Source: CAXXOK01 sp964584315
GTDB taxonomy: Bacteria > Bacillota > Clostridia > Christensenellales > Aristaeellaceae
Length of the DNA stretch: 64,000 nt
Direction of reading: 5' to 3'
NCBI GenBank assembly: GCA_964584315.1
Contig: CAZOZO010000005.1
Location: forward strand, 48,526 to 112,525
Shown here: piece after piece, positions 53,996 to 61,854 of the stretch
How positions within the stretch are numbered: position 1 is the stretch's first letter
Layout of the letters: each line of letters begins with the position of its first letter
The notes under the pieces: model-generated
What the model saw: the letters and a program-made list of their open reading frames with translations, nothing else
What the model was told of the DNA's origin: nothing
Databases searched by the model: none
Position numbers and translations under genes: made by a program

Positions 53996-54667
53996 ATGGA
54001 CGAGTTTCGCATCTTGGAAATCAAGCAGAGCGTGTTTGAGGATAACGACCGTGCGGCCGAGACCCTGCGCGGTGAGTTGAAGGCGAAGGGCGTGTTTTTG
54101 CTCAACCTGATGTCCTCCCCCGGGGCGGGCAAGACCACCACGCTGCGCGGCACCATCGCCCGCCTGAAGGATCGCTTCGCCATTGGCGTAATGGAGGCGG
54201 ATATCGACTCGGATGTGGATGCGCGCGCGATACAGGAAACGGGCGTGCGCGTGATCCAGCTGCATACGGGCGGCATGTGCCACCTGGACGCAGGCATGAC
54301 GCGGCAGGGACTGGACGGCCTCGGCACGGATGGGCTTGATCTGGCTATCCTTGAAAACGTGGGCAATCTGGTGTGTCCGGCGGAGTTTGACACCGGCGCC
54401 ACCCGAAACGCAATGATCCTGTCCGTGCCCGAGGGGGACGACAAGCCCCTCAAGTACCCGCTGATGTTCACCATCTGCGATGTGGTGCTGGTCAACAAGA
54501 TCGATGTTCTGCCGTATTTCGATTTCGATATCAACAAGGTGCGCGAGCGCGTCGCGAAGCTGAACCCCGCCGCGAAAGTGATCCCCATCAGCGCACGCAC
54601 GGGCGAAGGCATGGATGCATGGACAGATTGGCTGGCCGAAGCGGTACGCCTGCACCGCGGGGCATAA
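53996..54667 (+). CDS. hypB: HypB-type nickel-insertion GTPase
   Basis: 223 residues after GGGAGGCATAACC. G-domain motifs are present: P-loop SSPGAGKTTT (about 40-49), EADIDSDVDA, ENVGNLVCPAEFD, and NKID for guanine recognition. The conserved metal site Cys-His in GGMCHLDAGM is present. The N-terminal high-affinity nickel motif and His-rich tract of some HypB proteins are absent. In known systems HypB works with HypA to load nickel into [NiFe]-hydrogenase large subunits, and in some bacteria into urease. No such enzyme is encoded in this window. Confidence 0.93.
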   Translation: MDEFRILEIKQSVFEDNDRAAETLRGELKAKGVFLLNLMSSPGAGKTTTLRGTIARLKDRFAIGVMEADIDSDVDARAIQETGVRVIQLHTGGMCHLDAGMTRQGLDGLGTDGLDLAILENVGNLVCPAEFDTGATRNAMILSVPEGDDKPLKYPLMFTICDVVLVNKIDVLPYFDFDINKVRERVAKLNPAAKVIPISARTGEGMDAWTDWLAEAVRLHRGA

Positions 54668-54712
54668 ACGGGCGAAAACGCAGATAAACAACGTGTAAGG
54701 GAGATGGCCGAT

Positions 54713-57454
54713 ATGGCACAGCAGAGTGCGATGGAGCAAAGCAGCAAAGCGGTTCAAAAACGCGAGGGCAAGCCGATGATCCTCGCGCTGGCCAACCATA
54801 TCGGCCGCAAGAAGGCGGGCGCAAAGGATGCGTATGACTACGATGCGCCGGAATACCGCATTCTGGAGCCGGTCGTGACCGACGAAATGGCCGAGGTATG
54901 CATGACCATGGCCATCCGGGAAAAGGTGACTGCCGAAACGGTAAGCGAGCGCTGCGGCAAGAGCGTGGCGGAGTGCCAGCGCATCCTGCTGGAACTGGCA
55001 GACGTGGGCGTATGCTTCGTAAACACCATCGATGGAATGGATACCTTCTGGTACGACACGTGGGTGCCCGGCATCATGGAGATGATGACCAACCACCCCA
55101 CCAACGCCCACAAATACCCACAGATCGCGGAGGCCTTCGAGGCCTATGGGCGCGTGCGCGGCGCGAAAACGGCGGGCTTGACCCCCGTGGGTATCGGCCT
55201 GATGCGTGTGATCCCTATCCAGCAGGCCATCGATGGCGAGAGTCGTCGCGCCTCGTATGAGGAGCTTTCCAAGCACATCGAGGAGCACGACGTGTTCAGC
55301 GTGAGCAACTGCAGCTGCCGTACCGTGCGCGAGGTGATGGGCGAGGGCTGCGGGCACCTGAAAGAAGATATGTGCATCCAGATGGGGCACGCCGCCGAAT
55401 ATTATATCCGTACGGGCCGAGGCCGCAAGGTGGAGAAGGCGGAGGTCTATGCCATTTTGCGCCGCGCCGAGGATAACGGCCTGATGCATGAGATACCCAA
55501 CCTGGACGGAGACGGAAAGACCCACGCCATCTGCAACTGCTGCGGCTGCGGGTGCCTGTCCATGCGCACGGCGGAGATGTTTTTAAACGCGGACATGGTC
55601 CGTTCCAACTACGTTTCTCAGGTAGACCGCGACAAGTGCGTGGCCTGCGGCCAGTGCGTAGAAAACTGCCCCGTGAACGCTTTGCAGCTGGGGCAGAAGG
55701 TATGCGGCACCAAGCCGTTTGTTGAAAAGCTGGTGCGCGAGGATACGCCGCGCGATACCGAGTGGACTGCCGAGCACTGGAACCCCGACTACCGCACGAA
55801 TCGCAAAAACGTGGTCGATACCGGCACCGCGCCCTGCAAGACCGAGTGCCCCGCGCACATCGGCATCCAAGGCTACATCAAGCTGGCGGCGCAGGGCCGC
55901 TATACCGAGGCGCTGGAGCTGATCAAGAAAGAGAACCCCTTCCCCGCCGTTTGCGGGCGCATCTGCAACCGGCGCTGCGAGAGCGCCTGCACCCGCGCGG
56001 ATGTGGACGAGCCCATCGCCATCGACGAGATCAAAAAGTTTATCGCCCAGCAGGACCTGGACGCCGCGCGCCGCTTTGTGCCCGCGAAGCGGCACGACTA
56101 TGGCGTGCCCGTGGCAGTGGTGGGCGGCGGCCCCGCGGGCCTTTCCTGCGCATATTACCTCGCGCTGGACGGCTACCGCGTGACCGTATTTGAAAAGCAG
56201 CAAAAGCCCGGCGGTATGCTGATGTTCGGCATCCCCTCCTTCCGGCTGGAGAAGGACGTGGTGGAGGCGGAAATCGACGTGCTGCGCGCGCTGGACGTGA
56301 CCTTCCGCACCGGCGTGGAGGTTGGCCGCGACGTGACGCTAGATGAACTGCGGGCCCAAGGCTTCAAAGCGTTCTACATCGCCATCGGCGCGCAGGGCGG
56401 ACGTTCGCTGGGCCTTGCGGGCGAAGATGCGCAAGGCGTGTACTCCGGTGTGGATTTCATCCGTCGTGTAAACCTTGGCGAAGGTTTGCAGCTTGCGAGC
56501 ACCGCGGTGGTCATCGGCGGCGGCAACGTGGCAGTCGATGTGGCGCGCACCGCCGCCCGCGTGGGCGCGGCGCAGGTCGCCATGGTGTGCCTGGAGAGCG
56601 CCGCGCAGATGCCCGCCTCGCCGGACGAGGTGGCCGAGGCGGAGGAGGAAGGCGTGCGCGTGCAAAACGGCTGGGGCCCCGCGCGGCTGCTGGTCGAGGA
56701 TGGCCGCGTGCGCGGCGTGGTGTTCAAACGCTGCCTGCGTGTGTTTGACGAGGCAGGGCGCTTTGCCCCCACCTATGACGACAATGACACCATGACCATA
56801 GCGGCGGACGCGGTGCTCCTGTCCATCGGCCAGAGCATCGAATGGGGCGGGCTGCTCGCGGGAACCGCCGTTGCCACCAACCGTAATGGTACCGCGCAGG
56901 CGGACGCATTCACCTATCAGACCGCCGAGTCGGATGTGTTTGCGGGCGGCGATGCCCTGACCGGCCCCAAGTTTGCCATTGATGCGATCGCCGCGGGCAA
57001 GCAGGCGGCCATCTCCATCCACCGTTATGTGCAGCCCGGCCAGAGTATGGTGATCGGTCGCGACCGCCGCGAATACAAGGCGCTGGATAAGGAAGCCCTC
57101 TTGCTGGACAGCTACGACCGCGCGCCGCGCCAGCAGCCTGCGCACAGGGAAGCGGGGCTTGCCTTCCGCGATGGGCGCGGCACTTATACAGAGGAGCAGC
57201 TCAAGCGCGAAACCGAGCGATGCCTTGGCTGTGGCGCCGTGGTGGTGGACGATTTCCTCTGCGTTGGGTGCGGCCAGTGCACCACGAAGTGCAAGTTTGA
57301 CGCCATCTCACTTACGCGCCGCTACGACGGCGAGGGCGTTTCTCTCTTTGACATGAAAAAGGCCATCGTGCCGCATATCCTCAAGCGGCAGGTGAAGATC
57401 GTGGCTAAAAAGGTGCGCAAGGCGTTCTCGCACAGCGCAAAAGCCCATGCATGA
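54713..57454 (+). CDS. Multidomain Fe-S/FAD NAD(P)H oxidoreductase (GltD-like core)
   Basis: 913 residues from the ATG at 54713, 9 bases after GGGAG; the ATG at 54704 is too close. Domains in order (approximate): an N-terminal part with a helix-turn-helix-like segment at 55-115; a cysteine-rich module NCSCRTVREVMGEGCGH and ICNCCGCGCL at 200-285; a ferredoxin motif CVACGQCVENCP at 309-320; a GltD-type N-terminal Fe-S region (CKTECPAHIGIQGYIKLAAQ and CGRICNRRCESAC) at 375-428; FAD site VVGGGPAGLSCAYYLA at 469; NAD(P) site VVIGGGNVAVDVARTA at 600; and a final dicluster ferredoxin CVGCGQCTTKC at 837-867. It should move electrons between NAD(P)H and a ferredoxin-like or catalytic partner. It is sandwiched between hypB and hypA. 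Confidence 0.88.
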   Translation: MAQQSAMEQSSKAVQKREGKPMILALANHIGRKKAGAKDAYDYDAPEYRILEPVVTDEMAEVCMTMAIREKVTAETVSERCGKSVAECQRILLELADVGVCFVNTIDGMDTFWYDTWVPGIMEMMTNHPTNAHKYPQIAEAFEAYGRVRGAKTAGLTPVGIGLMRVIPIQQAIDGESRRASYEELSKHIEEHDVFSVSNCSCRTVREVMGEGCGHLKEDMCIQMGHAAEYYIRTGRGRKVEKAEVYAILRRAEDNGLMHEIPNLDGDGKTHAICNCCGCGCLSMRTAEMFLNADMVRSNYVSQVDRDKCVACGQCVENCPVNALQLGQKVCGTKPFVEKLVREDTPRDTEWTAEHWNPDYRTNRKNVVDTGTAPCKTECPAHIGIQGYIKLAAQGRYTEALELIKKENPFPAVCGRICNRRCESACTRADVDEPIAIDEIKKFIAQQDLDAARRFVPAKRHDYGVPVAVVGGGPAGLSCAYYLALDGYRVTVFEKQQKPGGMLMFGIPSFRLEKDVVEAEIDVLRALDVTFRTGVEVGRDVTLDELRAQGFKAFYIAIGAQGGRSLGLAGEDAQGVYSGVDFIRRVNLGEGLQLASTAVVIGGGNVAVDVARTAARVGAAQVAMVCLESAAQMPASPDEVAEAEEEGVRVQNGWGPARLLVEDGRVRGVVFKRCLRVFDEAGRFAPTYDDNDTMTIAADAVLLSIGQSIEWGGLLAGTAVATNRNGTAQADAFTYQTAESDVFAGGDALTGPKFAIDAIAAGKQAAISIHRYVQPGQSMVIGRDRREYKALDKEALLLDSYDRAPRQQPAHREAGLAFRDGRGTYTEEQLKRETERCLGCGAVVVDDFLCVGCGQCTTKCKFDAISLTRRYDGEGVSLFDMKKAIVPHILKRQVKIVAKKVRKAFSHSAKAHA

Positions 57455-57788
57455 GCTGGGCATCGTGGCGGAGGTCGTGCGCGTAGTGGAGGGCATCGCC
57501 CAAAAGCAGAACGTGACCAAGATCGACACGCTGGTGCTGCAGATAGGCGAACTGTCGTCGGTGGTGCCTTATTACGTGGAGCAGTGCTACCCCGCGGCCG
57601 CCTACGGCACCATGCTGGAGCACACGCGCTTGCAAATCGAGGTGTTGCCCGCCAACGGGCGTTGCAAGGCTTGCGGGCAGGTGTATAATGTGGTGCAGAA
57701 CAGGCGAGCGTGCCCCGCCTGTCACAGCGGCGAGGCGGAGCTGCTGGGCGGGCGCGAGTTTCTGATCAAGGAAATCGTGGCCTGCTGA
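57447..57788 (+). CDS. hypA: HypA-type nickel metallochaperone
   Basis: 113 residues, overlapping the oxidoreductase stop by 8 bases. The N-terminus is MHELG; His2 with the amino terminus is the nickel ligand in HypA, which fixes this start. The zinc site is CKACG and CPACH (residues about 72-92). HypA takes nickel to HypB for insertion. It is encoded apart from hypB by the large oxidoreductase gene, and no other hyp genes (hypCDEF) are present in the window. Confidence 0.93.
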   Translation: MHELGIVAEVVRVVEGIAQKQNVTKIDTLVLQIGELSSVVPYYVEQCYPAAAYGTMLEHTRLQIEVLPANGRCKACGQVYNVVQNRRACPACHSGEAELLGGREFLIKEIVAC

Positions 57789-57824
57789 CGGCGCGCAGTA
57801 AAGCGCCATACGGGAGTGGAAAGT

Positions 57825-58409
57825 TTGAACAAGCATGACGTGCAGGCCTATTTTGACCGCTGCGCGCTCCAGTGGGATGCGCGCCTGCGCCGCCCGCAGG
57901 CGGCAATCGACGCCATTTTGAACGCGGCGGGTTTGTGTGCCGGCGCAAGGGTGCTGGACGTGGCGTGCGGCACGGGCGTGCTGTTTGAGGACTATCTGGC
58001 GCGGGGCGCCGGGCGTGTGACAGGGGTGGATCTATCGCCGCAAATGGTACAATTGGCGCGGCGCAAGTATCCGCAGAGCCTCATTGAGGTGGTTTGTGCG
58101 GATATTGAGGAGGCGGCTCTGCCGAGGGCCTACGACTGCTGCGTGGTCTACAACGCCCTACCGCACTTTGCCGACCCAGCCCGGCTGGTGGAGCGCCTTT
58201 CGCGCTATGTGGTGGCAGGTGGGCGGCTGTGCATCGCGCACTCTATGAGCCGCGCTGCGCTTATAAGCCACCATGCGGGCCGCGCGGAGGATGTATCTTG
58301 CGATATCCCCGAGGCGGATGCGCTGGGCGCGCTGCTGATGCCGTATTTTCGCTGCGACACGGTGGTGAGCGACGATGCGATGTACATCGTCGCGGGCGTG
58401 AGGCTGTAG
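57825..58409 (+). CDS. Class I SAM-dependent methyltransferase
   Basis: 194 residues from the TTG at 57825, 8 bases after GGGAG; a GTG at 57816 is the alternative. The Rossmann-like SAM site is VLDVACGTGVLFEDYL, with VTGVDLSPQMVQLAR and VVCADIEEAALP following, then CCVVYNALPHFADPARLVERLSRYVVAGGRLCIAHSM. A methyl acceptor cannot be inferred. The 36-base gap after hypA and shared direction place it at the end of the operon. Confidence 0.87.
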   Translation: MNKHDVQAYFDRCALQWDARLRRPQAAIDAILNAAGLCAGARVLDVACGTGVLFEDYLARGAGRVTGVDLSPQMVQLARRKYPQSLIEVVCADIEEAALPRAYDCCVVYNALPHFADPARLVERLSRYVVAGGRLCIAHSMSRAALISHHAGRAEDVSCDIPEADALGALLMPYFRCDTVVSDDAMYIVAGVRL

Positions 58410-58427
58410 GCACGGTGGTTCAAGCGT

Positions 58428-58461
58428 AAGCGCCTCAAGCTGTCTGGCTTGAGGCGCTTTA
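58428..58461 (+). terminator. Terminator of the hyp/oxidoreductase operon
   Basis: AAGCGCCTCAAGC (58428-58440) pairs with GCTTGAGGCGCTT (58447-58459) around a 6-base loop. The T-run is short (TTTA). Confidence 0.75.
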
Positions 58462-58472
58462 CTGTGCTGCTG

Positions 58473-58501
58473 TTGCCTTTTGCCGCGCTTCCGGCTATAC
58501 T
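58473..58501 (+). promoter_or_regulatory. Promoter of the radical SAM gene
   Basis: TTGCCT (58473-58478) and TATACT (58496-58501) are 17 bases apart, following the terminator. It makes the radical SAM gene a separate unit, with a leader of about 150 bases. Confidence 0.65.
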
Positions 58502-58656
58502 GACGAGGCCGGATGGATACGTGCATTGCCGGTTTTAGGATGCGAAGGCCGCGTTTTGGCCATCCAGGCATTGGCATGAGGGTACCATGCCGTATCACAG
58601 TGGATGAACGCGACGGGCGACGACAGGTTGCCGCCACCGCGTGGGGAGAGGGAAAC

Positions 58657-59781
58657 GTGAAGATAGCCAAAAAAGACGCGCTCCTGTGGTTTGAATTTTT
58701 TGCGATGTTGCCGGAGGGCGAGGAGTTGCTCACGCGTCAGCAGGAGATCGTCTACGCTGTGCTGGCGCAGATCGAAACGGCAGTCGAGGCGCGCAACGTC
58801 GCATTGGCTGCGGAGGTCAAGGGGCTCAAATCCTTGCAGGGACGCACGGTATATGTGGGCGCGGACGAACGCTTTCCCGAAGGATGCCGCTCCTGCCTGC
58901 TGGGCACGGGCCTGAGCGCGGTGCGCAGGACGAACACCTGCAATCTGAAGTGCAAGTTCTGCTATAACTATGGCGAGCTGGACCGCATCCCGCCAGTGGG
59001 CGAAGGGCTGTGGGAAATCGGCGGCACCAAGTTTTACGAGCAGGATCTGGAACTGCTCCTCGCCGCGCAGCAGAAGCCCACGGGCGTCTCCTACGTGTAT
59101 CTGGAGCCGTTCATGGAGATCGAAAAGTATTATCCCGTTGTGCGCCGCTTTCGGGATGCGGGGGTGCACCAGCACCTGTACACCAACGGCACCCTCGCCA
59201 CTGAGGAGACGCTCGCGGCGCTGGGCGACGCAGGGCTGGATGAGATACGCTTCAACCTGGGCGCGTCCGGCACGGCGGACAGAGTGATCGAGAACATCGC
59301 CATCGCGAAAAAGCACATCGGGCAGGTGGGCGTGGAAACGCCTATGACTCCGGTCTTTTACGACGCGTTCCAACGCAAGAAGCATGCGATCCTCGCCACG
59401 GGGCTGGACTTCATCAACTGCGCGGAGTTACACCTGAACCCCAACAACATTGGCAACTACATGGGGGAAAACATGTACATGGCGCGGCAGGGGTATCTGT
59501 CGCCCATCTGGAGCCGCGAATTGACGCTGCGCCTCATGAAACAGGCGGCGAACGAAGCGTGGCCCATCGCCGTGCATGATTGTTCCAACCGCACCAAGTT
59601 CGCCCGCGGCCTCAACCTGCGTGCCAAAGAGGGCGGGTGGTTCGGCGCGAGCGACTATCACTGCGAGTTTGACCGCATCCCCTATGAGGCGTTCTTGCCC
59701 GTGCTGCGGGATAAGGCCTTCGCGTTTGTGGAGGAAGAGGATCTGCCCAAGGGCTACCGACCCGGGGACATCGTGCTGTAG
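58657..59781 (+). CDS. Radical SAM protein
   Basis: 374 residues from the GTG at 58657 after GGGGAGAGGGAAAC; the open frame is longer, but upstream starts have no site. The cluster motif is Cx3Cx2C (CNLKCKFCYN, Cys95/99/102), preceded by a CRSC pair at 77-80. A TIM-barrel core follows: VYLEPFMEIEKYYPVVRRFRDAG, YTNGTLATEETL, LDEIRFNLGAS and VGVETPMTP. Radical SAM proteins of this build are found as free-standing enzymes in anaerobes; the reaction is unknown. It is encoded right after the hyp operon, and a role in the same maturation pathway is possible but unproven. Confidence 0.85.
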   Translation: MKIAKKDALLWFEFFAMLPEGEELLTRQQEIVYAVLAQIETAVEARNVALAAEVKGLKSLQGRTVYVGADERFPEGCRSCLLGTGLSAVRRTNTCNLKCKFCYNYGELDRIPPVGEGLWEIGGTKFYEQDLELLLAAQQKPTGVSYVYLEPFMEIEKYYPVVRRFRDAGVHQHLYTNGTLATEETLAALGDAGLDEIRFNLGASGTADRVIENIAIAKKHIGQVGVETPMTPVFYDAFQRKKHAILATGLDFINCAELHLNPNNIGNYMGENMYMARQGYLSPIWSRELTLRLMKQAANEAWPIAVHDCSNRTKFARGLNLRAKEGGWFGASDYHCEFDRIPYEAFLPVLRDKAFAFVEEEDLPKGYRPGDIVL

Positions 59782-59939
59782 GCGCGCGGAGCAAAGGGTG
59801 GCCGTTACAAAACTTTTCAGGTGGATGGGGAACGGCGGGAGGTTTTCCCGTCTGGAAGGTGGTATCCATAGTCAAACATCCGTCTAGGGATGGAACGGGG
59901 CACGACCCGTGCGGGCGATCGCATGCTGGGAGGGATACC

Positions 59940-61004
59940 ATGGCAGGGCAAGTGACGGCTTCCATCCTCAACGCCATTCTGGCGGCGGTATGCTATGGGG
60001 TCAGCACGCCGCTGAGCAAGCTGCTGTTGGGCGGCCTGCCGCCTATGCTGCTGGCGGCGCTGCTGTACCTTGGCGCAGGGCTGGGGATGGGCGGGCTGCT
60101 GCTTGTGCGCCGCTTGCGCGGCGCGGCGGTGGCGGAGGCAAAGCTGACCCGGCGCGAGCTGCCCTACGTGGCGGGCATGGTGCTGCTGGACATCGCCGCA
60201 CCGGTCTGCCTGCTGTTTGGGCTGATGCTGGCGTCGCCCGCGGAAGCGTCGCTGCTGAACAATTTCGAGATCGTCGCCACGGCGCTGCTGGCTCGCTGGC
60301 TGTTTCATGAGCGGGTAGGGGGCCGCATGTGGGTCGCCATCGCGCTCATCACGCTATCGACCATCGTGCTCACGCTGGAGGCAAAGCAGGGCTTCACGCT
60401 GTCTGCGGGGGCGCTGCTGGTGCTGCTTGCGTGCGTCTGCTGGGGGCTGGAGAACAACTGCACGCGGATGCTCTCCCTCAAAGACCCGCTGCAGATCGTT
60501 ACGGTCAAGGGGTTCGGCTCAGGGCTGGGCGCGCTTGCCATCGCGCTGTGTACCGGCGCGCGGCCCGCCCGCGGAGACTATATCCCGCTGGCACTCCTGC
60601 TGGGGCTGGTCGCCTATGGCGCGAGCATTTGGCTGTATGTGCTGGCACAGCGCGGGCTGGGTGCGGCGCGCACGAGTGCCTACTACGCGGTGGCGCCATT
60701 CGTAGGCGTGGCGGTATCGCTGGCTGTGTTCCGGCAGTCGCCAGAGCCGCGCTTCTGGGTGGCGCTGGCCATCATGGCGGCGGGCGTCGCCGTTGCCGCG
60801 CTGGAGCGCCACGCGCACGCACACGCGCATGAGACGATTACCCATGAGCACCGGCATGCGCATGACGACGGCCACCACCTGCACACGCACGAGGGTTTCA
60901 CCGGGGAGCACAGTCACGCGCACACACATCCGGCCATGCGGCACGCCCACCCCCACGCGCAGGATGCGCACCACATGCACACGCACGGCAAGCCGCCCGT
61001 ATGA
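59940..61004 (+). CDS. EamA/DMT transporter with histidine-rich C-terminal tail
   Basis: 354 residues from the ATG at 59940 after TGGGAGGGATACC; the frame extends upstream without a site. Ten membrane segments lie in two EamA repeats (first about 5-145, second about 150-285, e.g. LLVLLACVCWGLENNCTRML). After the last segment comes a tail of about 65 residues with roughly 23 histidines, mostly as His-X-His pairs (HAHAHAHE, HEHRHAHDDGHHLHTHE, HSHAHTH, HAHPHA). Such tails bind Ni, Co or Zn ions, so metal or metal-complex transport or storage is plausible. It shares direction with the radical SAM gene 158 bases upstream. Confidence 0.88.
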   Translation: MAGQVTASILNAILAAVCYGVSTPLSKLLLGGLPPMLLAALLYLGAGLGMGGLLLVRRLRGAAVAEAKLTRRELPYVAGMVLLDIAAPVCLLFGLMLASPAEASLLNNFEIVATALLARWLFHERVGGRMWVAIALITLSTIVLTLEAKQGFTLSAGALLVLLACVCWGLENNCTRMLSLKDPLQIVTVKGFGSGLGALAIALCTGARPARGDYIPLALLLGLVAYGASIWLYVLAQRGLGAARTSAYYAVAPFVGVAVSLAVFRQSPEPRFWVALAIMAAGVAVAALERHAHAHAHETITHEHRHAHDDGHHLHTHEGFTGEHSHAHTHPAMRHAHPHAQDAHHMHTHGKPPV

Positions 61005-61039
61005 GGCGGAGGGCGACAAGCGATGCAAAGGCAATACAG

Positions 61040-61075
61040 AAAACCCGCCGGAAGCGAAATATCTCGGCGGGTTTT
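61040..61075. terminator. Terminator after the EamA gene
   Basis: AAAACCCGCCG (61040-61050) and CGGCGGGTTTT (61065-61075) form an 11-base stem with a T-run. The A-run on the left side allows leftward use too. Confidence 0.85.
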
Positions 61076-61147
61076 GCGTTGTTTGCGGTACTGCACAAAA
61101 GGGGAGATCGCCTCGCATGCGCTGGACAGGGGTCGTGTTGTCTCCGT

Positions 61148-61850
61148 TCAGGAGTCCGGCGCCTGGCAGAGGTTTGCGGTCAGGTCACGGATATCCTCCA
61201 GAACGGGGGAAAATCGCAACAGCCGGTCGCCGATGCCTTTGCGCAGGCGCTCCTTCGGTGGCAGAGCCGCATGCGTCTGTAGCACGGGAAGGTGATCAGT
61301 CATTCCATGCCGACACGGCTCTCGCATATTGAATGACGCGCACGGACTTGCGCACTTGCCGCGCGGTTTGCGCGTTTGCCACCTGAAAGAAGAACATTGC
61401 CCCAAAGCTGCGGGTCTGCCGCAGGGGCACCCCACACTGCGGATGCGTGGGCAGGCTGGGATAGAACACGCCGCGCTCTTTGGGTGGCCGCCCAGCAATG
61501 CCACCATCGCCATGGCGTTTTGCTGCTGTTGCTCCAGCCGAACGGTGTGGGTCTTGATGCCGCGCAGCGTAAGCCGGTTTTCAAAGGCGATAAACATGCG
61601 TCATGGTTTGGTAGCTGAAGCCCAGCCGTTTCGCCATCGCCGCCTCGCGCGACCTGAAAGCCGAAAACCGCCTCGTTGCGGCTCGCCAGATACTTGGCGC
61701 TGCAGCGCACCATGACATCCGCGCCAACAACAGCGGTTTTGCGGGTAGGGCGTCAAAAAAGATGGTATCCACGATCAGCATCAGTCCGCGCTGGCGGCAC
61801 AGGGCTGTGGCGGCGGCGTTGTCTGTAACGTGCATCATGGATGGTTGAGT
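61148..61850 (-). pseudogene. Remnant of a cystathionine gamma-synthase/lyase-type gene
   Basis: Three frames of the complement together spell the C-terminal two thirds of a Cys/Met-metabolism PLP enzyme. In order: MHVTDNAAATALCRQRGLMLIVDTIFFDAL (from 61838), CSAKYLASRNEAVFGFQVARG (from 61710, the SAxKYL Schiff-base Lys segment), FENRLTLRGIKTHTVRLEQQQQNAM (near 61590), PTHPQ and FGAMFFFQVANAQTARQ in a third frame, and ERLRKGIGDRLLRFSPVLEDIRDLTANLCQA to 61148. At least three frameshifts are needed and the N-terminal third is missing, cut off at the dinB-type gene's 3' end. It is not expected to make a working enzyme. Confidence 0.82.
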
Positions 61851-61854
61851 CGCA

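Noticed and set aside
53024..55525. An 833-codon open frame on the minus strand
   Set aside because: It runs antisense across three well-supported genes, lacks a ribosome binding site and is rich in His, Arg and Gln, the pattern produced by the reverse strand of GC-rich coding sequence.
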